From contig NC_031473.1 in the NCBI RefSeq assembly GCF_000006565.2, positions 434,001-498,000 of the forward strand: a DNA stretch of 64,000 nt, given 5' to 3'. The notes beneath the pieces were generated by a model. The model was not told the origin of the DNA. It saw only the letters and a program-made list of their open reading frames with translations, and ran no database searches. This DNA comes from Toxoplasma gondii ME49. Its lineage: Eukaryota > Apicomplexa > Conoidasida > Eucoccidiorida > Sarcocystidae. The position numbers were made by a program, and so were the translations under genes. This document shows positions 1-12,900 of this stretch, piece after piece (within the stretch, counting starts at the first letter, position 1; each line of letters opens with the position of its first letter).

Positions 1-189
1 CACTGTGTGAGGGGGAAGGAAGTCCGAAGGGCACTGACTCTGGAAAGCATCTGTTTCAAAGCAAACTCTCAGATTCTGCTGTGCATGTGCTGTGCCTAGA
101 ACAGGGAACTGCCACCGGTTTCGTAGGCGTCCGTGAAGACTCCATCTGCATGCAGATGCCCAGACATACATCCACTTATGTACACTTTT

Positions 190-236
190 CTATCCATGTA
201 TATGTTTACATACATATACTAAATAGTACATATAAA

Positions 237-272
<36 letters not shown>

Positions 273-386
273 CGGCAACAACATCGTGAGGGTGGTACAT
301 GCAAGTGATACCTGTATCAATCTGTTTATGTGGGTGCTGATAGGTATACATGTAACACCTGTATATATTGCATATATATATATATG

Positions 387-418
<32 letters not shown>

Positions 419-431
419 CGTATGAATACGT
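190..431. repeat. TA/CATA microsatellite block
   Basis: Two dense alternating purine-pyrimidine tracts, (TA)n at about 239-267 and TATATA/TATG mixtures at about 364-431. They lie just before the first recognisable exon of the coiled-coil gene. No coding potential is apparent; short open frames here are Tyr/Ile repeats forced by the TA repeat. The block is probably intronic or 5' flanking sequence of that gene. Confidence 0.85.
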
Positions 432-541
432 AAATACACATATACACACGCATACGCCCATATGTATACATGGCTCTATTTGTTTTTGCAGTTGCAAGCA
501 GGTGAACGTGAGTGTGTGTCGAGAATGTTCTTGGCTTTCAG

Positions 542-3500
542 GAGCTTGAGCGTCGAGCTGGTGGCGTGGATCCTTCGACGGCCCTTTGCTCCGAGGCGCG
601 AGAGGGCAAGCGACTCGTGGAGGCAGCACCAGACGACTCGTCTGAGTCTTCTGCAGCTGCACAGTTTCCAGCGCCAAAAAAACGCGGAGAAAAGAAAAGA
701 GAGAAACCGCGGGGAAGAACGTGGACTCCTCGCAGCTTGTCAAGAAAAGGCGACGAAGTACCGAGCAGTGGAGACAGCGAAGAAGAGAGAGAAGGAGAAG
801 AAGAGAGAGAAGAAGAGGGAGAAGAAGAGGGAGAAGAAGAAGTTGAAGGGTGGAAAGCAAGTACGAACGCAGAGGAAGACTTTGTGGAGGAAATGGAGAA
901 CGACGTCGCAGATCTCGTCGCAGAACTTGAGCACCTTCAAGTCAGTTTGAGAAAGGGGAAGCCCAGCCTTTCTTGTTCTTCTAGTTGCTTCAAGTCGTTC
1001 TAGATCTGTTTTTCTTCCTCGTTCTCTTGTTTCTCTCCTCTTGATCTTTCTCGGCGCACTCCGTTTCTTCTTCGCTCTCCTCCTGTTTTCTTCCCCTTCT
1101 CCTGTTTTCTTCCCCTTCTCCTGTTTTCTTCCTCTTCTCCTGTTCTCTTCCTCTTCTCCTGTTCTCTTCCTCTTCTCCTGTTTTCTTCGCCTTCTCCTGT
1201 TTTCTTCGCCTTCTCCTGTTTTCTTCGCCTTCTCCTGTTTTCTTTTCCTTCTCCTGTTTTCTTCGCCTTCGCCTTTCTCTCCCCTCCATGTTCGTTCCCC
1301 TGACTTTGTTCTGTTTTCCTGTTGACTCTCGCCTGCTGTTTCTCCGCCTTCCCTCCACTTTGCGGCGCGTCTCTGCAGAGGAGACGACGAGAGGATGCGA
1401 AGGAGCTTTCAGGAGGGCGTCGGGCGGCAACCAGAGAGGAGACGAGGCAGGCGCAAGATCGAGCAGAGGAAGAGTAAGGGAATATGCTGCGTTGCATGCA
1501 TCGCGCGTTGCAACAACGAAGACACAAGCGGCGTTCTCTGGACGAGCTTCTCGAGAGAGGCCTGCGGAGAGCTGTCGAGAGAACGGGAGACAGTCTAGCA
1601 TCGAGACTGGTTCGTGAGACGCCTGGAAATGCGCGACTCGACAGAGTTCACTGTAGTAGCTGTGGTAGACGGAGTGCGAGAAAAAGCGACAAGGAAAATC
1701 TTTTCTCATGGCACGAGCAGAGAAGAACGCATTTTTGCTTTCCTCGGAACTTCCTAACATGCGAGAGTCTTCTTTTCTTACAGACTCGCCGATTTGAGCG
1801 CCAGGGTGAAGCAGCTGGAAGAGCAACTGGCAGAAGTAAGTGCAGAGAGGAAGATGAAAAAAACTCCACTTTCTCTCTCATGCCCTCGGAATTACCTCGA
1901 GGAACGCCCCCGTTTGCCTCCACCTGTAACTTTCGTTTTCCTCCCTTTGCCTCGTTCTCTTCTTCTCCTCAGGTCAGTCTGCTCTCTTTCTTCTCTTCTT
2001 CTTCTCTTCATTTTCTCTCCTTCTTCTCTTCTGTTTCTCTCTTTCTTCTCTCCTTCTTCCTTCCTTCTCGCTTCTTTTTCTTTTTTGCCATGTCTCTGTT
2101 CGTCCTTGAATCTCCCCCTTCTCGCCTGCGTTTCTGTTTTTCGTTTGCTCCAGGAGAAGCGGCGCAGAGCGGCTTTGGAGGCAGAGCTGGACGCGGTGCG
2201 ACGCGACCATGGCGAGGCGGGAGAAGTGCAGAAGGACGAAGTCTCGCGTTCGCATTGGGAACATACCATCGGTCTGCTGGAGAAGGAACGCTCGCGGAGC
2301 TTGCAGAAGGATGCCCTCATCCAGCAACTTGAAACGGCTCTCACGGAAGTCAAAGACGAAGTCCGCGGCATCGTCGAGAGAAAGGAGGCACTTGAAGAGG
2401 CACTTGAAGCGAAGCAGAAACGAGCATCGGAGATGGAAGAAAAGGCACAGGTGAGGCGAAGCAAAGCAAGCGGAAGAAGAGGCGAAGCAAGCGAGCGGAA
2501 GAAGAGGCGAAGCAAGCGAGCGGAAGAAAGCGGACGCAGAGGAGAGAAGGCGAAGAGAAGAGAGAGAAGGTGAAGAGAAGAGAGAGAAGGCGAAGAGAAG
2601 AGAGAGAAGGCGAAGAGAAGAGAGAGAAGGCGAAGAGAAGAGAGAGAATGCAAAGAGAAGAAAAGAGATGAGGCAGGGTCGACGTGGAAACAGAGAGCGA
2701 TGTGTTTGGCATTTAGGAAGGAAAAGGAGAGAGAGAACAGCGGCTGCTCTTCTTCTCTTGTTGTTTCCTTGCTCGAAATAGAGAAACTTGTCGACTTGTC
2801 ATTCTCTGCTCAGACTCTGGAGCGACGCGTTCAAGAGCTTGAGGTGAGCCCCAGAACTTTTATCGGAACGCTGATATTTCTCTCGCTCTCTCCTCTTCCT
2901 CTCTGCTTTCTCGTCTGTTCTCTCCACTTCGTCGTCTGGCTGCTTGCATCCTCTCGTCTTCACTGCTGCGAATTCTTTTGGTGTCGCCGCTGTTTTTCGT
3001 CAGACCGCTTTTCTGAAACTCGAGGCGCAGCCATGCCCAGCGACTTCTCCCGCCTCATGCCCGCCTCGACCGCCTTCTTCTTCATCCTCTTCTTCGTCTT
3101 CTTCCCCCGAGGAAGGACTCTTGCACGTACAGATCGCAGACAGAGACGCACAAGTTTCAGAGTTGGAGCAACAGGTAAATGTGGACTTTCCTGTGGCGCT
3201 AAAAAATCGAAAATGACAAGCCTGTGTGACGCGCGCGCGCATGCGCATGCATTTCCACGACATCTGTCTCATCAAAAACATATACGTAGCTCTTTCTGGA
3301 TACACCAGTGTCCGTGTGTTTGAAGAAGTGCAATTACCCATAAATAAATATATAAATAAATTAATATATAAATAAATATAAATACATGTATATATACATA
3401 TATGTACATATATGTATTGTATCGTGAGATATATCGAAGAGAACGGCTACATATTCCTATATTTCTCAACACTGTATAAACATGCATGCAGGTACAGGTA

Positions 3501-4251
3501 TGTTCTTCGAATGAGTGCTGTGGAACGCGCGTTTCTCTGAATGTGCCTATTGGTATTTTTTATCTACGTACTATCTATGTTTCTTTGTGCACACAAATGT
3601 TTGCATAATTCTTGAAATTTTCGACATGCCGCTTCCTCTGTTTTCCTCTTTTGCCAGGTTGCTCGTCTTTCGCAGCTGCTCGCGGCGGTGGAACAGAATC
3701 GAGGAGAAGAACTTCAAGTTCTCACAGAACAACTCGCTGTAAGAAGGCGATTCTCCATTGACTCAAACATTTGTCGATCTGGGTCAATCCAAAGATCTAC
3801 AGAGCGTCGCTGCTCTCAGGCGTCGACGAACGTGTGACGTGTATGGCGTACAGGCCTTCTTCGATCCTTGTCTCTTGTTTTTCTTTCGTCCTTTTTTCAG
3901 GCGTCACGGAACAAAGTCAAAGACCTCGAGAGCGGTGAGGTTTCCTTCTCGGCCTTTCCTTCACACGCAAACGCGGGCCATCCTTTCTTCCTTCCTTCCT
4001 CTCTCTTCTCCGTCTCCCCTCTCGCTGTCTTCTCTCTTTCGCGCTTCCACCATCTTCGGCGCTGAGTCCAGACGCATACATATGCATGCACGTAGATATA
4101 CATGCAGACATATATTCATATAGACATATATACGTATACATATGGACATAAACTGATGCATTCTTGTATTTCTTTCCGCATGCATTTATACAGTGGCGCA
4201 TATCTCTACGTGTATCTGTCTGTCTCTCTCTATATATATACATATATATAC

Positions 4252-4290
<39 letters not shown>

Positions 4291-7200
4291 AGTTCCTGTA
4301 GTTTTAAGATTAGGGTAGGTTGTGTCTTGAGTTTGTAGAGGAAAGTCGATTTCGGCATTTTTCGTATTTTTCACGCATAAAATCGATTCTTTTCTTCAGC
4401 GGCGACTGGAAAAGAGAAGACGGAGGCGCTCTGGCGCGGCTACCAACTGCAGCAGCTCCGCGAAGAGCTGTTTCTCTCGGATCGAGAAAAAGACTCTCTT
4501 CACAGAGAGGTAAAAGAGTGCAACTCGCGAGCGCGAACAGGCAGCGCAATCTGGAACAGAGAATCAAAACTTCGAGGCAAAGAAAACTCCGCATAGAGAC
4601 TCCACGAGAAACAAAAACGGATCGAAACGACATCTGGCGCATGTATATAAACATTTAGTGATGTCCATCTACATACCTATACGTATAATATATATATATA
4701 TATATATATATATGGATAAAGGCGAATATGCATGTAGGTATATATATATATATATTATATTTTACTTTTGTTTCATCAGGTGAACAATGGTCCTTTTAGA
4801 TTTACTTTCTCATGCAGAATGCAGCATGGGAGTCGCGAGTTCGACACGAGTGACAACATCTTCCGGATGCGGTTGGACGCTAGAAACTACTCTTTGCATT
4901 TGCATGCACCGGCCGGTCTGCCAGGTTGTGTTCTTCCATGGAAGCAAAGACACTGGGGATTCGAGTCACAGTTCAGGGATTTTCTCGTGGAAGAATACTC
5001 TCTCGCTCCGTGAACAGCGAGCTGCACACACAGACGCACCAGGTCCGGAGTTTTCTTCTTTTCTTCTTCAGCTGGCTGTGAAAGAAGAAGCCGAGGCCGC
5101 GCTGCAAGAACTTGTCAAAATCCGAGAAGAAGAAAAGACCCGCCTCCTCGCCGTACGCCTGAAATCGGCCTTCTTTTGCAGACGCAAGACGGAGCCTTTC
5201 ACACTTTCCAGAACAGGCGAATTCATATATATATATATATATACATATACAAATATACACATATACAAATATATACATATGCAAATATATGCATATATAT
5301 ACATGTAGACTGTGGTCTTCGTTCCTTCATACCTCTGTAGCTCTCGACGTTCACACATCTAGATAATACGAGAAAACCTATGTTCAGCGAGATATCTACT
5401 TTCTTTTACGTATGCACGCATATTTATACTTATTTAAATGTACATATATATATATATATATGGATATATTGGGATATATGTCGATACAAGGATGCGTCGG
5501 TGAACGCGCTTGTGCGTCTGGAGCATTTTTCCTTCGTTTCTTGTTATTTTTTCCATGTCAGGACTTCGCGAAAAGCCGACAGGCAGCTAGTGCAGAGCGG
5601 GAGGCCTTGACGACTCGGGCAGAAGAAATGGAAAGACACTTGCAAGAGTTGCGAGTAAGGAGAACTCGTTCTTTCAAGACAGAGAAAGGCTGTTCTGCAG
5701 TGAACCTCGTTTGCCATCAGACGTCTCTTCTGCGGCTTCTCTGTGCGCCTTTCGCTGTCGCCTTCCCCCCAGGGGCATTTCCAAGAGAGCGAAAAACAAC
5801 AGACTGAAATGTCCTTTCTTGCACTCTTTCTCAGTCCAGAAAGCGCAAGATGGCAGCACGAGGACGGATCTTTCCGACTTCCTCGTTGGTCGCGCGGTCC
5901 TTCGAAACAGAGACACTGCCTCTGTTTCCTCCTTTCTCGCTGCGTTCCGAGTTTTTGTGCGTCCGCTTCTCTGAAGAAGCGATGTTTCTTTCTTCTCTCT
6001 TCTCAGGTGCCTTCTCCCTCGAGCCATTTTTCGTTGTGCGGCTCTTTCGCCTGTGTCTCTCGCTGGTTTTCTCAGGTCGAACGAGACCTGCTGCAGCAAC
6101 GCACTGCCGTCCTCCAGAGTGACTTGGAAGTGAGTCCAGTCTGCGGGTCTGCGGCAGTATCGTGTGAAAGACTGAAAGTGGAAACGAATGAAGAGAACAG
6201 AGAGCCTCCTGCGTGGATGCCTTCGCTTCTTCCGAAGCTGTTTGCGCGCGAGCGGAACAGGCTGTCCCCTCGCTTTCTGCGTCGTCTTCTCACCAAGAAC
6301 AGGGAAGAAAAAATCGCAAAAAAGGCAGACGAAACCTCTGTACATACTACTTCGCACGGTTACTCAATATAAGCAGGAAAGCTGAACATGTCTGCGTGGA
6401 TGCGTCTCCAAGGATGCAGAGAGAAGGTCCTGTTTTATGGAAAATCGACAATTTTCACTCCACAGGACTCGTTCCGGAAGAGAACATGCACAGACCAGAA
6501 CATGCACAGACCAGAAAATGCACAGACCAGAAAATGCACAGAAACGGGCAAAAAAAAGAGCACCGTGTTCGACTTCTCTTCTGGCGAGGCGCCCGTCGCC
6601 TTTCGGCGTTCTGTGGCGGGAGCATTTTCTGCTGCGCGTGAGAAGCAATGTCCACTGGCGACGGCGGCCTCGAAAGGCGTCTCCGCGTACATACTTTGTC
6701 TGTCCTTTCGTCGACTTTCTCCAGACACTTGGGCGTCTGAGCGAGGAGAATTCCTGTCTGGCTGACGAGATGCAGTGCATGCAAAGGAGACGCGACGAAC
6801 TGGAGGAGCAGCTGCGTCTGCAGCGCATGGCTCACGAGCAGGTGAGAGGAAAAGAGGTTGAGATCTCTTCTCCCTCTGTAGACGGTCGCGAAGGCCGAGC
6901 AACCTTCTCCTCTTCCCGGCGGAGTGCAGCGTCGAGCGTTCAGAGGAAATGCTCGGCGCGCATCCAGTTTCTTCCACGCTGCACACCAGAGGCAGCGTAG
7001 ACACAGCGAACAGTTGCGCGCGGCCAGGTTGGAGTCTGCGAGAAAGAATAGAACTTTGAATGAGGCCGTGCAGAAGGCGAGAGGAGGCGCAGAAGACCCA
7101 TGTCTTTTTGTGTCGAAGTCCGGACTCGAAAGAAAATCGCAAGAGAGACAGAGTCAGACGCAGACACACAGGCTCAGACTGGAGATATGTTGGATGCTGG

Positions 7201-8968
7201 GGAAACTGAGACTGGAGCGGTGAATCGACTTTGCGAGTCGGTACGATTGACAACTGCATGCTCGTCGGTACGAGCATCACATGCAGGAAACGCCTGCAAC
7301 GGTGTGCGGGGTTGAGAGCCGTCCTCTCTGGAAAGTCAACGGTCATTGGTTCTCACTTGGCTTTGCGAAAGGCGGTGTCTCCTCCTGCTTCACTGGCTTT
7401 TTTGTAGGTCGTCAAGGAACTCCAGGAACTGCAGAAGCGACATGAACACACCATGGCGCTCTGCTCGCAGGTGCGAAGATGTTTTCTTGTCTTTCTTGTC
7501 GTGGAACTCTCTCCAGAAAGCAACGCTTCTTCGATTCCGACCCGTTTCGACTCTCGGTTCAAGTCGACAGACACGCATGCAGTGGAAACGAAAAGGGGGA
7601 AGAAGAAAGGAAGAGTCGCAGGTGCCATCAGAGACATGGTCCATGCTTCCGTGCATGCCTTACTTTCTCTTTTCGCTCATCTGTCTCTATGTCGTTTTCC
7701 TCTCTCTTTTATGTACCTACTTTTCTCTTTCTTTCTCCTCTCTTCGTCTACGTCTCTCTCTCTTCGTCTACGTCTCTCTCTCTTCGTCTACGTCTCTCTC
7801 TCTTCGTCTACGTCTCTCTCTCTTCGTCTACGTCTCTCTCTCTCTCTGCCTCTCCGTCAGACCGTTCTTCTCCATGTTCTTTCTGTCTCTTCTTCCATTG
7901 TTCCCTCTCTTTGCCTGTTCTGCTGTCTGTTCAGCTGACGCTGGAACGTTCGGAGGCGGTGGAGGCGTCGGAGGCACAACGGCGCCGGACTGTGGAGTTG
8001 GAGGTACGATTGTTGTCTGCTGAAGAGAATCCTCCGAGGTTTATTTATATCGCATCTGTTTCCAGCAGTATTTTCAATTGAGTGGCGTGGACCATGTCCA
8101 GCTCGATGTTTCTCATAACTCACTCCTTTCACGAGAAATTCGATCTTTCTTCGTCTCGTTTCACTCTCCTCTGTTACCGCGTCTCATGCTCCGCCTCACG
8201 GACCGTTGCCAAAATCGCAGCTTCCCGGGTCTTCTCAAGCTTCCTTGTAGGGACGCCTTCGAAGAAAAATGCTTCTGATGTTTTTTACCGACTCTCTGCA
8301 TCGTTCTCTCTTTCTCGTCGCCGCACTCGACATAAGCCTCCTCTCGAGATCTCTTCCTTCCCCGCTCGTTTTTTCATATACTTCTCTCTGGGTATCCCTG
8401 CCTCCTCATGCCGCTTTCTCCCTCTCTCTGTGCTAATTCTTCGACGTTTCTCTCTTCCTCTCTTCCTCTCTTCCTCTCTCTCTTCCTCCCTCTCCATCTG
8501 CCTCTATATATACATATACATATATATATATATATATGCTTTTTTGTATGTCTTTCATCTCTCTATCTCCCTCTCCATAACCATGTATCGTCTTGTGTGT
8601 ATTTATATAAATATATATATATATATATATACGTGCATGGGTGCTTGTGCATTTTGTCTTTCTTCCTGTGTGTGTCTCTTTCTCTGCGTCCCCCTTTTGC
8701 TCCTCTGTTCGCATGTGTGAACCGGTCTGCGGGTGTTCGCTCTCTTTCTCTTTCGCTTCATCTGCTGCAGTCCGAGTTGTCGCTGATGGCCGAGCGGCAA
8801 CAACAGATTTTGCAGGACTTGGCAACGACGCAGAGAGCTCAGAAACGCGCGGAAGAAGATTACTTTCTTCTTCTCCAGAAAATGGAAGATCTCACGGAAC
8901 AGATCGCCTCCGCTCCTGCCGACAAGATGCCCTCTCCCAGCGCCTCAGCTCTCACCACGACAGTCTAG
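542..8968 (+). CDS. Coiled-coil protein, many small exons (5' end missing)
   Basis: Rebuilt from 16 exons: 542-940, 1379-1473, 1784-1835, 2154-2450, 2814-2843, 3004-3174, 3658-3738, 3901-3934, 4400-4509, 5072-5152, 5562-5654, 6076-6129, 6725-6841, 7408-7470, 7935-8003, 8771-8968. All junctions are GT-AG and the joined 1944 nt stay in frame, giving 647 residues and a TAG stop. The first exon is acidic, with Glu/Arg runs, and ends in a heptad stretch. Nearly all later exons encode Leu/Glu/Gln/Arg heptads such as ARVKQLEEQLAE and LERRVQELE. One exon carries a poly-Ser run (3004-3174). No enzymatic domain is visible. Twelve of the 15 internal junctions are phase 0. The exon at 542 opens on an acceptor without a start Met, so the N-terminus lies upstream, perhaps outside the window. 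A structural or cytoskeletal role is inference only. A missed exon is possible at 4510-5071 or 6130-6724. Confidence 0.8.
1079..1270. repeat. 19-bp pyrimidine minisatellite in intron
   Basis: About ten imperfect copies of a 19-bp unit that begins CCTGTTTTCTTC, spaced exactly 19 bases apart at 1082, 1101, 1120 and 1139 and continuing to about 1270. It fills the intron between the exons ending at 940 and starting at 1379 of the coiled-coil gene. The pyrimidine richness is on the coding strand, so it may extend the acceptor's polypyrimidine tract. Confidence 0.85.
2455..2660. repeat. 20-bp purine minisatellite in intron
   Basis: At about 2565-2655 a 20-bp unit (GAAGAGAAGAGAGAGAAGGC, in one register) repeats nearly perfectly four to five times. 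It is preceded by a looser AAGCAAGCGGAAGAAGAGGCG repeat at 2455-2530. It lies in the intron 2451-2813 of the coiled-coil gene. It reads openly as Lys/Arg/Glu in several frames, which explains long spurious open frames on both strands here. Confidence 0.85.
3335..3425. repeat. AT-rich AAATA/TACATATA tract
   Basis: Low-complexity run of AAATAAATAT changing into TACATATATGTA repeats, inside the intron 3175-3657 of the coiled-coil gene. Similar tracts occur in later introns of the same gene near 4203-4290, 4687-4757, 5224-5300, 5438-5465, 8508-8540 and 8603-8632. No other function is apparent. Confidence 0.75.
6481..6544. repeat. 16-bp minisatellite in intron
   Basis: Four tandem copies of a 16-bp unit (AGAAAATGCACAGACC), starting at 6481, 6497, 6513 and 6529. 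It lies in the intron 6130-6724 of the coiled-coil gene. The unit length is not a multiple of three, as expected for a non-coding repeat. Confidence 0.9.
7735..7850. repeat. 20-bp TCTTCGTCTACGTCTCTCTC repeat in intron
   Basis: Five exact tandem copies of a 20-bp pyrimidine unit, in phase from 7741 to 7840. They lie in the intron 7471-7934 of the coiled-coil gene, shortly before its acceptor at 7933-7934. It gives Ser/Leu/Arg open frames on the plus strand that are not exons. Confidence 0.9.
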
Positions 8969-9270
8969 GGGAAAACGCTGGGGCAAAGATGCACTCCCAT
9001 CTTTTAGAGATATCTATTTATAAATATAAAGGCAAACGAAGTGCAGAAACAAGGCGAGCCGCTGAGTTCCTCGGTTTCGGGTGCGCGTCAGTTTTTGCGA
9101 ACGCAGATCCTATACGCATTCGCATGTGCGTATGCATGCATCTGTAGACTCACAAATCCTCATGCATTCACATGTATCTTTGTTACTGTGTGAGATCTGT
9201 TAAAAGGCTTTGCTGGAGCAACGTCGAAGAGAAGAGTTTCTCCTCCGCATCTCCTGAGAACAGCCGTTTT

Positions 9271-9306
<36 letters not shown>

Positions 9307-9325
9307 GCCTGCCTGCTTACATGCA

Positions 9326-9359
<34 letters not shown>

Positions 9360-9972
9360 TCGAACTTGTCAAACGCTTGCTTGTTGAATTGCAGTGGAAT
9401 AGTTGGAGAGTGACGAAACGCACGAGGAAGGCGGCGAGTTCTCTCTTCCTCTCGTCTTCGCTCTTGGCTGTTCAGTTTCTCTGGCTGTGTCGCACAACAC
9501 AAAGAAGTCGGCTGGATCCATCAGCAGGCCTCCTCCTGCCCTTCGTGGGTGGAATGTTCTGTAGCGATGAAGACGCTTGTTGCGCCTCTCGACTTGAGTC
9601 TTCTTCAGCCTTCTCGATAGTCGAGTATTTTTTTTTCCCCTCCGCGGTTTAGACTCTACGGTTGGAGTCCAGCCGGAAAGGTTCGTGTCGAAAGCATGCA
9701 TGTGCGACGCCTCGTCGTCAGGCTGAGACGCCGTCGACGTCGTGAACGTCAAGCGTTTTGGATAAAAAAATACGAGAAACGAACTGAAGCGAAGAGCAAC
9801 AAAAGCAGCGCTGTCTTTCTCTCGTAGCCAAAGGTCCACTCTTCTCTCCACAGTGTGCAAAAAAAGGCAAGACACCATCTGCTACACGACTGCCTCTTCC
9901 TCTCTCTTGTCTCCTTCCTCTCTCTTGTCTCCTTCCTCTCTCTTGTCTCCTTCCTCTCTCCGTCCTGTTTTC
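8969..9972. other. Convergent intergenic region with TA repeats
   Basis: About 1 kb between the stop of the plus-strand coiled-coil gene and the stop of the minus-strand REI1-like gene, so it must hold both 3' UTRs and polyadenylation sites. It contains two (TA)n microsatellites near 9271-9302 and 9328-9357. It also has an 18-bp repeat, TCTCTCTTGTCTCCTTCC, in about 3.5 copies at 9897-9960, which touches the REI1 3' end. No gene was found in it. Confidence 0.7.
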
Positions 9973-12900
9973 TCAAAGGAAGAATTTGTGCTCCTGCAGA
10001 ATGAATTTCTGCAGAGTATTCTGCTTGACGCCGAGTTGCATGCGTTGCTTCTGCATTCGCTTGGCGAATTGCTCGCGAGGCAGCACCACTCTGTGCTTCA
10101 CTTCTCTCTGCGTTCTCAACTGTTTCTCGGATAATCCACGGCCGCTGCGCCCCAGACAAGCCAGCAGGCGTCGGTGTTTCTCCTGCCGCAGGCGAAGAGC
10201 GAGTTGCGCCTTCCGTTGCGCCGGATCTCCAGGACAGTGAGAACTTGCGAGAGCAAGAGCGCCGCGTTCTCCGCCGCAAACGTCTCGGAGGCTCTGTACG
10301 CCCTGAGAGACACGGCAACCGGAAGCCGGAAAGAGACATCAACAGACGAACTCGCGTCCTCCTGTGTGTGCGGCAAGAAGCGAAAGAAAAACAGTCTCCA
10401 GGATGAGGAACCGGAGAGGCGCGTCCTCGCGCCGACGTTTCTCTCGAAGAGCTGCTTCACTGCTTTATTCTTCCGAGTAGTGCAGCAACCAGACAGTGCT
10501 TCCGCTCGAGCGGGAGAAAAATGCATGCAAAAACGCATGAGTCGCAGAAATCCGAGAATCTGAAACTCAGCTCCGAACTTTCCTCACTCCCGAAAAAGGA
10601 AACAAAGAAATCCAAGTTCGGCTGAAGAACTCCACTCACGCCACTCCCCCCCATATGACCTCAGTCCCCACACACAGAGAAAGACATGCACATAAACTTC
10701 TATTACATAACGCTAGACTACACAAACATGAACCTCCGCAGACACAGATGCACACGGACGCGTTTCTCCGTTATACGAAAACCTGGAGTACTTTTTCCTC
10801 TACCATCATGAGCATCTGCTCCATCGTAAGACATGCAGAAGAACATACATGTGCGTACATACTCACATACTTGAATAGACACATGCATACATATAACTAC
10901 AGGTGTGGATCTACCTGTACATACATACTTACATATATGCATATATATATACATATATATATATGCATATATACATACATATATATATGCATATATATAT
11001 ATACTGTTAGAGGGACTGTGAGGTGTGAAGACGCCGACTCGCGGTGCATGAAAACATTTGGCTTGAGGTCTCTCGGCGAGGAAGAAGAAAGTCGAAAAAG
11101 CAAGAGAAAGTGGAAAGAAAATGTTTTTTCAGTGGGGGTTCGAGAAACTCACGTAGGCATCCGCGAGGACTTGCGCCTCTGCATCGCCGGGCACCCTCCG
11201 TCCCAGGCGCTGCTTGTAAATGTAAGCGACATGTCGATTGACGAGTCTGGCGCATAGAAAAAAAGCAGAAATTCAGAAAGACGAGAAGAATCTCCAGTCC
11301 GAGACACATCGAAAGCGCCGCTGTTGGCAAGCGTACTTGCTTTTCTTCTGTCCATACAGGGTGCACAGACGCGCAGAAAGATTCACAAAAGATGCGCAGA
11401 CAGAGAGACACAGGGAAACAATCCTGCAGCTTCAGAGCTCTGTTTAGTCACTCCTACGTACCGAGACAGCCACAGAGAGAGACAATCCTACTCCTACCAA
11501 AGATACAGATGCATGTTCGTACATATGCATCCACATTTGTCTTACGTTGGATATAGATCCACAGCTACACACTAATTAATTTTGGTGTAGACATCTAGAT
11601 GAAGATACATAGACACAGATAGACAGATTGATAGATACATAGGGAGATATAGAGATAGACATATACATATAGAGAGAGAGAGCGAGAGAGAGAGATACAG
11701 TTGGTTACGGAGGCAGATGTGGACCTGCAGACGCAAATACCGGTACCCACACCAACAGAGAGGACTTAATTTGCAGATGACGCCACAGCAGTCGCCATGC
11801 GTCGAGACTGTAAAAAGCGAGAGACTAGGAGAGAGTTTTGCCCGAAGATCAGGTCTTACTCTCTGCCGTCGGGAAGGCGCAGATCACCTGTCTCCGTCAG
11901 TCGCGCCTGCATGTCTCCGCTGAATAGGTCCAGGAAATGGAGGAAGAAAAAATGGAAAACCGTGAGAAAACTCAGACACCGTGACACTCGCCGATAGTGC
12001 AGAGATCCCCAGTGAAGAAATCCAAGGCACACGACGCATAAAATTGACACACCACATATACACAGGTTGAAACCAAGGAATGATATACTAACGCACAGAA
12101 ATATATATATATATATATTTATTCTATACATATATATGTATCTAAATATTATATATAGATATATATATATATATATGCGTGTGTGTGTAAATACGGCATG
12201 TAAATATATATACATACATACGCATACACACAGATAAGAGCACATAGATAAAAGCGCACAAATATAAGTATATATATATATATATATGTAAAGGTGCATG
12301 TAAATGTAGGCATGTAGATATGAATACAACTATGTAGAAAGAAAAACGGTGCTATGTGTGTGACTGTGAAAGAAAGAGGATCTCGTCGACTGAATTGGAG
12401 ATGCGGGGGAAGTTGATGCAGCCGCCACTCTCGTTCTCGCCTGCGTTTTCCTGCTTCAACTGTCTTCTCACCACTGGCGAAGGATGCGTCTGAAGTCCTT
12501 GTCCGTCAAGCCTTTGCATTCTTCTCTCAGTCGGGCATACTCATCTTCGATGTCTCCTCTCGGCTTTTTTTGCACGTCGCTCGGCTCTGCAGCCTCTTCT
12601 GAGGCGACTGTCCAGGAGTCGCTGTCGTCGTCGGAGACGTCTTCCCAGAGGTCTTCGTCGGCGCTCTGAGTCTCTTGGATCTCGTCGAGCGTCTCCTCAG
12701 GCTCTCGGTCGCGTCGGTCGCCTGTGTGACTCAGAGCTTTCTGCGTTTCTGCCAGCTGTGCGCGCCTCTCCAGCAGCGCCAGGTACGAGGCTCGGAAGTC
12801 GAAGCAAGGCTCGAGCGCCCTCTGTAGCGCAGAGTCTGCGCTGTCTGCCCATCGGAGCTGCGTATGTCCCTTCGACTGCATGTGTTGCTGGGCCGCCTCC

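Noticed and set aside
1892..2712. Long Ser/Leu/Phe-rich minus-strand frames
   Set aside because: They are shadows of the Lys/Glu/Arg coiled-coil exon at 2154-2450 and of purine minisatellites in its flanking introns.
7735..7850. Regular 20-bp repeats as a CRISPR-like array
   Set aside because: The copies are directly adjacent with no unique spacers, in an intron of a eukaryotic gene.
12468..12471. In-frame TGA as the end of the REI1-like gene
   Set aside because: It overlaps a GTGAGA donor, and three further in-phase exons encode the conserved C-terminus.
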